Assembly (NCBI GenBank): GCA_030770545.1
Contig: CM061096.1
Span: 11,079,501-11,143,500, forward strand
Direction of reading: 5' to 3'
Source of the DNA: Macropodus opercularis
Taxonomy: Eukaryota > Chordata > Actinopteri > Anabantiformes > Osphronemidae
Length of the DNA stretch: 64,000 nt
The notes beneath the pieces are model-generated. The model made no database searches and had not been told where the DNA came from. It worked only from the letters and a program-made list of their open reading frames with translations. Made by a program: the position numbers and the translations under genes. Shown in pieces: positions 1 to 13,023 of the stretch (position 1 is its first letter; each line of letters opens with the position of its first letter).

Positions 1-2086
1 TAATGCATGTGCTTCTCACAAGGACTGTTTTGCTTTGGGACTAAGTAGAAAGTTTGATGGGAAGGTTCCTGAGTCTCTTAAGGCCTCATGACGGTGCTTC
101 GCTTGTTTGTATCTAAGAGTTGCAGAAGATAATTGAAGAGTTGTTTCTCTTTTTTATTCCTATTACCTTGATTTGATTTGTGGGTTTTCCGTCATACAGA
201 TATGACTCCGAGTGGAATGAACACATAAGACAAAGGCTCTTCATAAAGAGCAGGTGTTGGCATTGTGAACTCTTTTGAGTTCATATGGTGCTAATGAAGT
301 GTAGCAGATGCTGACTTTTCCCACAAAGTTTACTCTAAGAATCTTGCAGATGAGTTTCTGCTTTTCACATCGTAAATTGTTGGGATGAAAACGATTGGGT
401 TCAGAGAGAGATACTGAAGCTCCTCGTGTGTTCTAACAGATGGTTGGAAATTATGGTAATCACTTTAATGACATGGTGCCTCTGCTTTCCTGTTGTTCAA
501 TTTAAATCCAACACTCACTGTCATAACATGATGATGTTACCAAATAGTCTAATAATTGACCATTTAAAGCCCACATGAGGTACATTGGGAGCTGTTGCTT
601 GTGCTTATTACCAGTTGTGCATAAACATTTCTGCACATTTGAATCGGAGAGAAGTGGTAGCTGTTGTTAACTGATTCAGATCTCTTTACTTCTCTTTTAC
701 TTTCATGGGGTGGCTTTGGTTCAAGGCTTACACAGGGCATGTGACAGGTTATTGCAACCAGATGCTGTAAAACTGTTGCATTTACTGTAACCGTAAAACA
801 TTTATACATATGGTTAAGACTCTAGATACAATGAAATACACACCCGTATTAAAAAAACAAGCACAAAAGCCCCACAGAAAACTCAATAAAAGACTCTTTA
901 ATTTGTCACTTTGCTTTAAACTTTATTGGGAAAAAAAACTAATTAAAGATTTTTAACGTTTGCGCTGATCAACTTTAAACTTTAATGTAAGCAAGTTATG
1001 ACTCTGTACGGAAAACAGAACAAAGGATTCTTCCAAATTTAAGACTGAGCAGTTTAACAGACCACTGTTGAATGTGTACGAATGCAACCTGAGCTGAACA
1101 AGCAGGAAAGCACGTTATACTAAATATCCTCTCCTGAGAGGTGTGTGGATCAGTATTTTCATAAAACACTCCATCATAAAGAGTTGAATGAGTGACGCAG
1201 GATTTAACGTATCATTAAGTTCAACTGTACACTGGCTTGTGTTCTCGTGTACTGGCTGTTGTGTAATTGTACCCTTGTAGAGGCAACTGCTTTAATTCTT
1301 CTCTTTTCTTTGCCGGGTGTCATCGCTGTGGCTGCATATCTGCCTCACACTTCAGAGACAAGCCAGCCACCCAGTCAGCCAACAAGGCAGCCAACCAGCC
1401 TCTAATGCTCTAATGCTAGCTTAGTCCTAATCCCCCCTGGCTCACTTTAGCCATTATCCAGTCAGGGCTGCAGTTAACAGGCAATATTATGATCAAGCAG
1501 AGCCATCCAGGGTCAGGAAGAATATCTAGGTATGAAAATAGACAGATCCTGAGCTTTGCATTTTCACACGAAGGGATGCACGATTCCACGCGAAACGGGA
1601 GGAGAAAGGTGCATAATCGTCTGTCTTGGCACGATACTAAGACGCATTCTACTGCCTATTCAGGGTTAAACCATCCTTTGTATCATGTAATGAAGGTGTA
1701 CAGTATTTCAGGGTAAGAACTGTGCAGTTTGAAGCGGGATTGAGGTAGATTAAACGCAGCCGCAGGAGATGAATGTCTTCCTCCAGGGGTTTTTATTTAG
1801 AGTGTGTCATGAACTGTATATTGTCTCCACACGCCGTCCCAGATGATTGATAGGACACCTCTACCAGCCAGCCCCTGTCGTTATCCCGTTAATGTTGCTC
1901 GTGATTTCTGCATTTGTCTTCTTGATGAAGATTGACTAGTTCCTGTCTGACAGTATTTTAAAACCTGCCACGGGGAGACTGTGTCAGTGTCAATCACCGT
2001 TTCCTTTATGAGAGCTTTACAGACTCTTACTGTTGTACACTGCCTGCAGTGCAAATTGTGAATCAACGTGTTTGTGTCCTTTGCAG
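1..2086 (+). other. 3' part of the hs3st3 intron preceding the terminal exon
   Basis: This stretch precedes the splice acceptor of the hs3st3 terminal exon. It contains only short, overlapping open frames with no recognisable protein similarity. HS3ST3 genes have two coding exons separated by a long intron, so this is most likely the end of that intron; the first exon is outside the window. The only structure seen is a short imperfect CAGCC-rich repeat near 1361-1400. The acceptor is a pyrimidine-rich stretch ending in AG at 2085-2086. Confidence 0.7.
1361..1400. repeat. Imperfect CAGCC/CCAG-type short tandem repeat
   Basis: About 40 bases made of variants of AGCCA/CAGCC units, lying within the hs3st3 intron. 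The units are diverged, so this is an old or cryptic simple repeat. No function is suggested. Confidence 0.45.
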
Positions 2087-2705
2087 GGAATTGATGCCCA
2101 AGTCAGCAGAGGGCCAGCTGACAATGGAAAAGACCCCCAGCTACTACGTCACCAAGGAGGTCCCGTCTCGAATCTACACCATGTCTAAAGACACAAAGCT
2201 GATCGTAGTCGTCCGGGATCCTGTCACGCGAGCCATCTCAGACTACACCCAGACACGCTCCAAGAAGCCAGACATCCCTTCCTTCGAGAGCCTGACCTTC
2301 AAGAACATATCAGCAGGCCTGATTGACACGGCGTGGAGCGCTGTTCAAATCGGCATGTACGCCAAGCACCTCGAGCGCTGGCTCCAGTACTTTCCCATGG
2401 ACCAGCTGCTGTTTGTGAGCGGAGAGCGCCTGATTAGCGATCCCGCAGGTGAGATGGCTCGCGTCCAGGACTTTCTGGGCCTCCGGAGGGTGGTCACGGA
2501 GAAGCATTTCCACTTTAACCCAGCAAAAGGCTTCCCTTGCCTGAAGAGACCCGAGGGGAACAGCAAGCCACACTGCTTGGGCAAAACCAAAGGAAGGACC
2601 CATCCTAATATCGATCCAGAGGTGGTGCAGAGGCTACGGGACTTCTATAAACCCTTTAATAGCAAGTTTTACCAGCTGACTGGTCATGACTTTGGCTGGG
2701 ACTGA
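2087..2705 (+). CDS. hs3st3b1: Heparan sulfate glucosamine 3-O-sulfotransferase 3, terminal exon (partial CDS)
   Basis: The enzyme moves sulfate from PAPS to the 3-O position of glucosamine in heparan sulfate, in the Golgi lumen. The exon encodes the C-terminal 206 residues of the sulfotransferase domain, ending in TGHDFGWD and a TGA at 2703-2705. Visible motifs are the PAPS 3'-phosphate loop LIVVVRDPVTRAISDYTQT (2199-2255), an FVSGERLISDPAGE segment, a two-cysteine loop (GFPCLK to PHCLGK) and KGRTHP, which in this family contacts PAPS. The acceptor AG at 2085-2086 splits an Arg codon, matching the R-D/E-LMP junction I recall for human HS3ST3A1/B1. VRDPVTR and the FGWD end fit type 3 better than types 2 or 4, which have VRNPVTR. 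The N-terminal half, with the membrane anchor and 5'-PSB loop, lies outside the window. The choice of B1 over A1 or another fish paralogue rests only on the pmp22 neighbourhood. Confidence 0.93.
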
Positions 2706-3265
2706 GATGAAATTTATAATGACGGACTCCTTTTGGTCACCTGCTGAATGATGTCGTCATTCTGGAGATATTGTTATACATCGTATGTACAGTATTTGGT
2801 GGACGTGTAAAAAGTTCAGAAGTCTATTTTATGGTAATTTATTGCTATTATATTAGCTCACTAAGCTGCCTAACCAGGGTTACTCATGGTTCACTACACA
2901 TGTCATGTCCACTTTGATTTGACATTATAGATAAAAATAGTTTTTAAAAGCACAATGATTTACGGGTATTATGAGAAGGGGACGTTTTTTGTGGTTAACC
3001 ACCTTTTTGGTTTTGCTTCCACTTTTGCTTGATTGTCTTCTGAACGAGACCAAACTTTACAAACAGCTGGTAATATCCTCTTAACATTTGTCTGACCCTC
3101 AAAGGTCTGTGGACCCACTTAGTATGGTCGATACAGGCCCCAGCTGATCCAGAACCACTTGCCAGGTGGATCAATACTGTAATAGCTCCTCATCATGTCA
3201 ATTAGATCTGAGTGATAGCACTGCTTTGGTCTCTGGAGTACTGCAATAAAACATAAATCCATTAA
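2706..3265 (+). other. hs3st3b1: Probable 3' UTR of hs3st3 with poly(A) signal
   Basis: AT-rich sequence without coding potential follows the stop codon. The first good AATAAA on the plus strand is at 3245-3250, about 540 bases after the stop. The transcript could end about 15-25 bases later. Longer forms using later signals cannot be excluded. Confidence 0.5.
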
Positions 3266-6200
3266 TGGCAGCTTGAAACGTCAAGTTAATATAATATACA
3301 TTTCCACATTTCTACCAAGGAATGTTGATTAGGGTCCAATAGAGGATTCTCAGAAGACGTATTCCTTAAAATAAAAACATGCACAAGTTACAGAATGATT
3401 AATAATTTATTGCTCTTTCTCCCTTTCTCTCTAATGGTTCGGACAACTCACATTCTCTAAGCTGTGCTACATAGCGCACACTGATCATAGCGTAGAACTG
3501 TTTTGGCTACGTCATCAGAGAGCGTGACCACAAGAAAATCCTGATTTCATTGGATATTTAGGTAGCACTTAAAGCACACATATAACTGGATAAGTCACAG
3601 GTAATAATAATAATCATCATCATGGTAATCACCTGAGTAATAACTAGCTCTGAATGAATATCTATAATTGCTACGAGGATGTGATGACATTTGTGAAGTG
3701 GAAACGCGATGTTTATCTTCCTCATTACTTTATTACTGAGCCATAAAGTGCTACCAACATTTAATTTCTCTTTTTGGTTTTACAGTGCAGCTGAAGACAA
3801 TGAAAATCAACCTCGCTTCACGCAGACCCCGTGAATGAATCTCTCTCCTTAAAAAAACATGCATTAGTGAGCGTTTTCTTGTTGGAAAGGTGATCTTTTT
3901 GCTGTATGCGTTGCTTTGCAGACATGGAAACCAAGCAGATTTCACTGATACGTTGATCAAAAGGTGCGGTCATGTCATTTTTATGAAGTAAGAAATAAAT
4001 ATGTTTTATGAAAATCGTCTTTTCATTCATTCATAGAAAAAATGACCTTGCAGCCGGTGACGTGCTTGTGTTATGTTGTTAACACACTTTCTCCGCCTCA
4101 CCTGTGTAGATTTCTGGGTCCCTGCAGGCAAAAGTGCACTGCTGTGTCTAATTCACTATCTCGCACATTATTGCGCTAACCAGCTAATTAAAGCAGCACT
4201 GTTAACTACTTTTAGCCGTCGCAGCCTCCTGCTGCCACCAGTCGAGAGGGTTTAGTTGCCATGACTCCCACAAACACATAACAAAGTGTCAGGTGTCTCA
4301 TCTGCGGGAGAAGTGGCATATTATGAAAAACACTGACATTCTTCTCTGTCCCTTGACGGCACTTACCACCACATAACATGAAGCAAGGTCGCGTTTCATG
4401 CCACTGTCTGATAGCGGATGTGTGGATGTGAGAAGTGTTTGTTGAAAAGCTGACTGCGTTGCATCTGATGCAGTGTCCCACTGTGCTGTTATGATCCGAT
4501 TCACATCTTTGTCTTCGCTCCAGAAACAGTTTGCATTTTTTCCCCCTCGTGTTGTTTGTCTGCTCACCGGATCAACCTGCTCCATCCGTCAAGCGGCTCG
4601 GCCAAAGGTTAAAGTTCACCTGAAATATGAATCGCCCAACGCTATTAATGAACAACCTTTATTTAACGCTCCGGTAAAACAGCCTCATTTACCTGAGGCT
4701 GCCAGAGGTGAAGCCTGTCTCCCTGGTGGCAGGCTCGCAGTCTGAAGACTCAGGAAGCAGCTCCCTTTGCAATTACAGGGATAGAGGGGGAGTGCTGTAA
4801 TTGCTAGGCTCCCAACTGGGGAATTGCTGTTAGCACACATCCCTTCAGGCTGTTGTAAGAGAGGCTGCTGTTGTTTGAAGGTTGGGAAGACAAGGAAAAT
4901 AGACACCTGGCAGCCCTGAGCATCAAGCAACTTCACACATCCACTTGGCAGCTACCACAGGGGAACAGAATCAGAGCCGCTGAATAAGAGAGAAAGAAAG
5001 TAAAACATCACACAACGGCAGACTGTTTGGTTTAGATAACAGACGCAGAGGAATTGGGAGTCTGTGCAGACAGCAGGATGAACTGCAGCCTCATTATAAT
5101 GTCAGCCAAAAGACGAGGTATTCAACCAAGATGTCAGTCACACAAGCAGTTATTTATTAAACAGATTTGGTCTTTGCTTGCACATCCATCCTATGTTCCT
5201 GTGGCTCGGCTGGGGGCTGCTGCTCAACTCAGTGGATGAGGCAGGTTTTCCAAAATCGCTCTGTAACGTCGTCCTGCATACGATAGCAACAGATGTAAGA
5301 GAGGGAGAGAGAGAAGGGGTTGATAAATCAGGTCCTAATATAAACGGTGGCGAGTTGGTTAAGCTCGTTTCATAACAACCTGTGCCTGGATCGAATGAGT
5401 TTTCATCATTTTTCTGTGCTTGCTGACCTTTTTTTATTCTCACAACTGAGTGATCTCTCTTCAAGTTTGGGTAACGAGACGGATATTAAATCTATTTCGA
5501 ACCGTCTGAGTGCGTTCTGACAATTGGAAAGCACAACATTTCTTTTGACTCCAAGGAAAGATCACAGAAATGAAATAGTAAAAACCATTGATGTGTTTCC
5601 ATCATCAACAGGATGTATAGTTCAAAAGATTTTTATTAAAATACTGGAAGTATTTATCATTAAATACTAGAAAAACATGCTCTTCAGGGCAAAACTAGGA
5701 CAAAACCCAAAACGGAAACAAAAAGAGCAGCGAGATAATGACAGTTACTGACTTTGTTTTAGTTAAGACAATTGCTTTCCTTCTTGGTCCTTAATCTTTT
5801 ATTCTGCATTGTCCAGACCCTAATCCTAATCCGATAGCAAGGGCAAGACGGGCAATCTGAGACAGTAGACTTAGAGTTGATGCATACTGTAAGCGCTGAC
5901 ACAGCTAATCCAGATCCCTAAACCAAAGACTTCCAAGGCCTGAGAGCTTTCAACCTGATTCATGTAATGTATTTCTCGTGAATTTCTGATCTGTACCCAG
6001 TACGCCCTCACTTTAGGGTGAATTCTCTGAGGTCAGGTTGTAATATGTTGTTACTGGCAGCGCACATCACGTCCTCATTGACAGGAATTAGTCATGTCAA
6101 TGCTCTATTGCATCTGAAAGTAACGTGCTGTGACAGGTAGCATAATCAAATCATTTCTCAACGTGTCCTTTAAACCGAGAGGCAGTTTTCTCGCACAAAT

Positions 6201-8732
6201 ATTAAAAACAAGAAACTCAATTAAGTTAAAATAAAATCTTTAGAAGATTTAAACTTCTGTATTTGTGAAAATAAAGCAAAAGAAAATAAATTCAGCAAGG
6301 ACAGAGACTCTTTATTTTATAGATGCCAACTAACATTGACATAAAATACATTTATCATCTTTGTTGCTGAAGCCTTTAACATAACAGCTGTGAATTTAAT
6401 CACATCTCTCCAACATGCTGCTCACATTCAAGTTCTCAATCGGTTTCTTATTTTTAGCTGAGACAGATGGGCAGAGAGTCTTCACGTTCCTTTTTAACCA
6501 CATTTTTGATTTAGTAATTGACTTTGACTCTAATTAGCCTTTAAACATTAGCATAGCTTTACTTCTGCTCGTCAGCGTCGGTATAAGAGCGCCACATGTT
6601 GTCGCCTCATCCCTCGGGGATTCTTGTTTACTCGGAAATCTTCTGCTGCGGCTCCAGTGTCCAGAAGACAAAACCTTTAAACCATTAACATTATGCAAAG
6701 CAGCAGATTTCCTGACTGGGACGTCAGGTTATTAGACACATGGCTGCCAGCGTGCCTGGGTGCAGTCATTCAGATTAGGCAAATGCTTTCATATATGCTA
6801 CCGTACTTTGTTAGACTGATTTAACTGAGTATACAAGTCACTACAAGCAAAATCCACATATTGTAACCAGAGATTCCTTGGAGGACAGGAATGAAGGGGA
6901 AGTGTCCTCCAGCTTATAATGTTCACTCTGTGGTCTCCCCGGCCTATTCGTTCCGTCGCCCGCCTGCCTGGTACCACTTTGGGCTCTCCATTAGCCCAGC
7001 CCGCCTCAGATCCCAGGTGCATACCATTATAATGACTTTATCGCCCGCGTTCAGTCCCTGATCACAAAAGTTGTTCTGGCCGTGAAACATTGCCACAGAT
7101 CGAAACACGTGGTCAGCTCAGCTATCCGTGCACGTTAAAAGCCGTAGGATTCAGCAAGTTGCTTTATCTCTGTTCAATTTAATCGCTCGTGCGGGTCCAG
7201 TAGGAGGAAATTAGCATTAATTGCCCTGTGACTCCTCCCAGCTCAGACGTCTCATCCTGCTTTCTCTGTAATGAGGTGTGCATATCCCCCTGCTCCATGA
7301 ACCAATGTCACCTTCATAAGCCCAGATTTGGGCGTTTTCGGGGTAAAGCTTTTGTGGGTCCTCCAGTAGGATTACTGTGAACTGTCTGTTGCGTGGTCTG
7401 TCGTCTGTCTGCAACCTCCAGAAAGGCTGAGCAGGGGGATCTTTGCCCTTTAGCTCGCGCTAATCTGGAGTGGAAGGCATAGCGCTGTCTGAGCCGGCCT
7501 CAGGGCCATTACATTTATCTGTACATGTGTGTCACAGATAAGGATATTTTTAAGACAGTGCTTTTCCAAGATACTAGAGCTCCTTCTGGCCACAGCAGAG
7601 ACAAAACCACAGTGTAATCCATGGTTTAATAATTCTTTCTATTTTGACTGTAACAAGCATAACAAGGATGAGCTGTGGACGGTCAGGGCTCAACGACTTG
7701 TTGGCTTCTAACAGAGATCTTACAATAAAAATTAACGGGGGACAATAATATGTGTGCCCTGAGCATCTCAGCAACACGTCACACCGAGATAATTTCAAGG
7801 CTTTCTGGGATTTAATCTGATTTCGCAATTAAATGGTTCATTAAACTCCTGCTCCTGGGATTAAAGGGAAATTAAAGCATTGCCAAAATGGAGCAGGGAA
7901 TTTCCCCAGACAGTCCCTGCGCTGGTCTCTGTTTATCATACAAACGTGTCGCTTATCTTCCCTGAGTGCTTTATTTTCGATGGGTCTTCACTTTACTCTT
8001 TGTGCAAGTAGAAGACAAAATTTCTCACACTGTATTTATCTGTTCACCAAGGGAACAGTATCAAACAGTTACCAGCATTTAGCTGCTGGATGCTGCATTC
8101 AGATGCATTTAAATTATTTTATGTAAGAAAAAAGCAAAAACAGACATTATATACATTATTATACAAGTGTACATATTAGATGAATTGTGTCTGGATTTAT
8201 GTTTCCCATCCAGCACCTGCATCCAGGTATAAATCACTGCAGGGCTGTGTCTAAACACTTGGTACCGACCCAGTACATGATAACCCCACTCTGCATCGAG
8301 GAATCAAAAGTTTGAAAAGAATTTGAATTTGCGACATTTGCTGAAAAGACGTGCCTGTACACTTCTACTCACTAACACGTCATGATGAGCATGAAATTGA
8401 TTCCCAGTAGGGATGGAATCCAGTCTTACTATCGATTTTCATTCCTGAAGCTTGTGAACCATCCCCGATCCAAATGAGCTGCATCCTTGATCTCCCTCCC
8501 CCTGTCGTCCCCGTTCGGGAAGCAGTGAACGTTAAGGTCCCAATTCGTCACGGACTTCGCTGACTAGAATTCCTTGTGTTGCTATGGTATCAGGGGAGTG
8601 CTGTCACTCATTGTCATTGAGATGACAAGCTCTCACTTCTTTCACTGCCACGATATTTGCTCTTTAGAGACACGGTGTTGCTCCTACTCGACATCGAAGG
8701 GAAAGCAAATCATGTGATTTATGTTGTGACAG

Positions 8733-8750
8733 ACACACACACACACACAC
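8733..8750. repeat. (AC)n microsatellite
   Basis: An uninterrupted AC dinucleotide tract of about nine units in the hs3st3-pmp22 intergenic interval. Confidence 0.9.
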
Positions 8751-9941
8751 ATGCAGATGCCACCAAACTAACTCTAATCTTTAATTTAGCCGAACAGCAG
8801 AGCTGCCAGAGAATGCATCCCTAGTCAAGCTTCCCCTCTTAAGGATCCACCAAACTAAGAGTCTGCCCCGATGCCCTCCCACTCTCCTGCCCCTTTCCTT
8901 CTGTTTTCCAGCCTGTGCTGCATCATACCACATCTAAAAGCCTCAGCAATTATCCTGTAATTCACTCCAAACCTTACTCTCCACTGCTTTTCTCTTTGAT
9001 GACTTCCATTAAGTCACATTTTGAGACAACAGGCTGAACCCCCAAATCCCAGTTTTTCCATTCTGTGGGTGTAGACCAGCTGGTGGAAGTTATGTAAAGG
9101 AGCTATTAGAGAAGCTCCTCAGATCTTCTGCTTCCTTCCTTGTGGTGCAGTGAGGCTGCTCTGCCATTTGGTCGCTCCACAACAAGCCCATGGGAACATA
9201 TGGGCACATTAGATATAGACCGTGTGTTTATTGGTAGGTTTATCGTTCACCCCAGGCCATGGCTCAGGTGCACAATGAAGCTGATCCCACTCTTGCCACC
9301 TCTGTTTTCCCTGTTGCCCGATTGCAGTATGGAAATCGTTTGCCCTTTACCACAGAGAGCTTATCTAGGCCATCCATCTCTTATGTTCCTTCACATGTCA
9401 TCATCCATTTAAGTTTGCAGTGACTGAGTGTTACATTTACATCAGCTGCAGAGCTGACGGTGCTGACTGCCCCAGTGCCAGGCTGCTTGAGAAGGTGTGG
9501 CGCTGCACCCATCAAACCTGGTTACGATCAAACACCTCCGAAAAAAGCTTTTGTTTTATAAAAAAAAGGCCGTTGAAATTTCACATTATGATTGTTGTTT
9601 GGCACTGAGTCTGTGTCTCTTATAATGGAAAGATTTAAAGTATTGCAGCAAAGCACCCGGGAGACGCAGAGGATCAGTAAGTTGTTAGAGAAATGTTGGA
9701 TTTGCCAGAAACGTCTTTAGCACAAGGCCAAGGATATTTCTTAACCTCGTGTACAGAGATATTTTATAGCGTGAGCTTGCAAGCGACCACCCACTCGATC
9801 CTGCTCTTTGCCCAGCTCTGCTGCCTCGGCCGCTGCCGCAACCTTCAGCAGCGCAGCGAGAGGAAGAGGGTGGGAGGATAATAATGTGGGTAGGAGGGCG
9901 AGTGGATGGTAGAGCTTCATAACTAATGTCCTCATTGCTTA

Positions 9942-9965
9942 AACACACACACACACACACACACA
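9942..9965. repeat. (AC)n microsatellite
   Basis: An uninterrupted AC tract of about twelve units, followed by the imperfect extension GACACGCACA. Confidence 0.9.
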
Positions 9966-10888
9966 GACACGCACAGTGTTTCTAGTTCATGTCATCCCAC
10001 ATTTTCAGTGCTGGGACATTATCCCTGCTACGCTCAGATATTAACTTCACACTGTTCAGTTTGCAGTTCTGGCTGAAACACTGGCTGAGTTTCCACCAGC
10101 CAGTGAACCATGGCTCAGAGGACCTGGGCCTGTTCTTAATCACATTAGACAAGGCAGACAAATTCAATTCTTTATGCAGCAATAACCGTACTGTTGTTAG
10201 TGTAATGACTCAATATGTGAGTAGAATAAACTATATATGTGGCTTTTTTCACCTTTTGCTTCAGCGATTCTGATGCTTGAGAGTGTTTTCATATCAGTCA
10301 GTCAATATTTTATGCTTTCAGCTCCACACTGTCTTCAGGTTACGTTTAGGGACTTAACTCATCATCCAAACAATGACCTCTAATGTTGAGTGTTTGGGAG
10401 CGATGTCTTAAGGTTAATCGACATGAGATTATTGCAAACCTCACTTGCATTCACACACTGGCTGGGATGGCGCGATCAGCTGATGCGTCTCAGAAGCAGC
10501 ATAGAGGCTGTAAATGTCCTCGCTGCTGTATTTGGTGCAGCCCTGTAATGAAATAGAGAATATCTAGCAGCAAGTAGGACAATAGTTAATGTCCCATTAT
10601 TTCACCTGGGACTTCTTCTATTTACTGTGGCCTGACTTGAATTGCAGTGAGTTACACACTATGTGGTAAATTCCTGGTGAACCCACTTTATAGTATTATG
10701 ATAGTCACTAATCCATATTTAGCAAATTCTTTCCCTGTGTTTTTAACGTCTTGCTCTTTTCCTTCAGGGTCACGTTAAACCAGAGAGAAACAGGCTGCCC
10801 CTGCAGAGCTGGAGCAGTTTTGGACTTGGCTGTGTGTTGCCGTTGCTCTCATTTGTCAGTGTGAGGCACAGCTAGTCCTAAGAATGAC

Positions 10889-10905
10889 TGTGTGTGTGTG
10901 TGTGT
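10889..10905. repeat. (TG)n microsatellite
   Basis: A short TG tract of about eight units in the intergenic interval. Confidence 0.85.
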
Positions 10906-12797
10906 TAGCAGCAGGGCCATATCCACATAAATATAGGACCAAATTCCACATTAATCAGAAACAAATCACGGCAAACCACAGGATCAAAGGCCTGTCAGCT
11001 TTAAAGATGGGTTCGAGGCCTACAAAGTTTGAGAAATTGCTTTTCGCTCATCGAGAACCCGACGTCCACACAGACTATAGCTCTGCCCGTTAAGAGGCGC
11101 CTTGCACTCTCCTCTCTGCTCACTCTTCCTCTTCTCCTGCAAATAATGAACAGGCTAATATAAAGCTCAATGTCTGACATTGTAAGAGCCTGGTCTGAAG
11201 CAATTAATCTTTCAAAGGCGTCTTACGTCCACAGCAACAGTTTCACCATTTAAATTAAAGTAGTGCAATGATGCTGCAGTTGCTCTGCTGTCGTTATTGT
11301 CTTTGCTTCACACAGCCCAAGTCAAGGTTAAGCAGCAGCCTGGGGATTATCATTTCAGACATTTTACAGGGTAGGAATTGTATTAGATTACATATCTATT
11401 TAAATTACAATATTTTGCTATTGCGTTTATGTTGTTTCTCCATCTCGCCTTTGCTTATCTGTGAACAAAACTGATTAAAGAGCGTCATCAAACATACAGT
11501 GTAAATATAAATCTCCTAATTCCTCTAACAGAAAAGTTCAATAATCTCGTTAAAAGTATCAAGTGACACATTCTGAGCTTTAAAGCTGCTGCTTTAACAG
11601 ATTTTACTGCTCCAAATGATGAAAGATTTCCAAAATTATATGGATACATTCTGAAAAGCTTGGCAAAAACCTTCCCTCCTGCGTCACTGTCTGCTTGAGT
11701 GTCGAACCTGACCAGCAGCATCCAGTAATAACATGGCAGTAGGTCAGTGGCTGTGATGTCTGAGGATCACGTTCGTGTGAGCCACAACCACCCAAGACGG
11801 TCAGTTCCAGACGCTGTTCGTCTTTAGCTGTGAACGCAGGACCCGCGTTCTGGCTGGGAAACGGCCACTGGCCTGGTGTCGTTGTGTTATGTAAACATTT
11901 ATGTCACATCACGGCGGCATTGGGAAGAAAAACGATTCACGCCGGCATCTGTTTTGCTCCAACGTGGACCTAGAACGAATGCGTATGATCATCTCTTTGA
12001 ATATCTACGTTATACATACCAGCTGATTTCTCCAGGTTTAAACCTTGGCCGACCTGCAGCCTCCTGCTTGTTATGATCTAAACGTTTCAAGCTTATGTTT
12101 GCTTCATTTTATGTGAAGGAGAGAACTTGACAAAATGAAGCTGCCGTCAAATGGCCTCTTGACTTCCTTAAAGCCGCTGATGGAGTCTTGTTACAGACAC
12201 CGACGGAGCTGTGGCAGGACCTGTTGCTTCTGTTAATATAATCTAATCCGACAGCAGTAATATCTATTGTTACACCATTTTCGCTGAGCAAAGTCTCTTG
12301 TTTATTTTAATTAATGCTTTTATAAATATTAGTTCATAAATAAGAGCAGCGGGCGGCACTAAAAAGTAAATGTCAGCTGAGTAGAGCGTGCGTGTTGTGT
12401 TGAAAAGTGTTTTCTTGCTTAACCACAATTCACTCAGCAGCTCAGACGCTTCCAACGACCGTTTACAGGGTTCACAGCCCCGTGTGGGCCTGGGGCACTT
12501 CTTCCTCTGCCTCGCTCCGTCGGCGAGGAGCTGAATGAGAGGCTCTTAGAGGTGCGTCGGAATTAACGCGGCTGTTTGTTTCTGTGACACAAACTGCATA
12601 ACAAAGAATGCGTTGTTTTCCAAGGACGCGGAGAGACACTTCTCCAGGGCACAGCGTTGGCTTTAAACACTCTGAAAGGTTCCAAACAAACGCTGGGCGG
12701 TGAATTTACTTCCCTTACAATGGCTTCAATAGCAGATTCTAATTGTTTTGTGGAATGTGATACGGGCTGAGATTGGCAGGAGATGCCTTCATTCACA

Positions 12798-13023
12798 TTA
12801 ATCTTTATCTTTATTTAACACTTCACACACTTCTTGTTGGAAGCGAAGGAGCTGGATGTGTTTCCATATCTCCACTTTGCTCGTATAAGTTTGCAGTAGT
12901 CTGGATTTACTCAGACTGGAGTCGACGCCGTCACAGAGCAGCTGTTTGAACTCTTTAATCTGCGATGCGACCAGAGGAGACACGGCCCGATCGTTAGATG
13001 AGACCGTGGAGTCAATATTTGCT
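12798..13023 (-). CDS. Unassigned open frame, possible terminal exon of an unknown gene
   Basis: I do not recognise this sequence. On the minus strand the frame is open from a stop at 13059-13061 down to a TAA at 12798-12800. A possible acceptor, TCTGCGCAG, ends at 13024, which would start an exon at 13023 reading about 75 codons. The predicted peptide is rich in K, E, Q and L, and segments such as SQIKEFKQLL and VEIWKHIQLLRFQQEV look amphipathic-helical, unlike most chance frames here. No upstream partner exon was identified, there is no good ATG, and the acceptor's pyrimidine tract is poor. It may be a pseudogene fragment or chance. Confidence 0.2.

Larger units (their letters stand above)
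3271..12790. other. Intergenic, no gene recognised
   Basis: Between the tail of hs3st3 and the unassigned open frame near 12.9 kb I see no exon of a recognisable protein, no structural RNA and no intact mobile element. Open frames are short, unconserved to my eye and overlap on both strands. Visible features are an ATA/ATC trinucleotide-like patch at 3603-3622 and CA/TG microsatellites at 8733-8750, 9942-9965 and 10889-10905. Conserved enhancers may be present but cannot be seen from a single sequence. Confidence 0.6.

Noticed and set aside
2049..2086. Extending the hs3st3 reading frame upstream as a protein start.
   Set aside because: The 5' end of that frame is a GTG within the intron. A good splice acceptor at 2085-2086 and family alignment place the exon start at 2087.
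5815..5840. Short CCCTAATCCTAATCC motif resembling telomeric repeat.
   Set aside because: Only two to three imperfect units, without the exact vertebrate TTAGGG/CCCTAA periodicity; a chance match.
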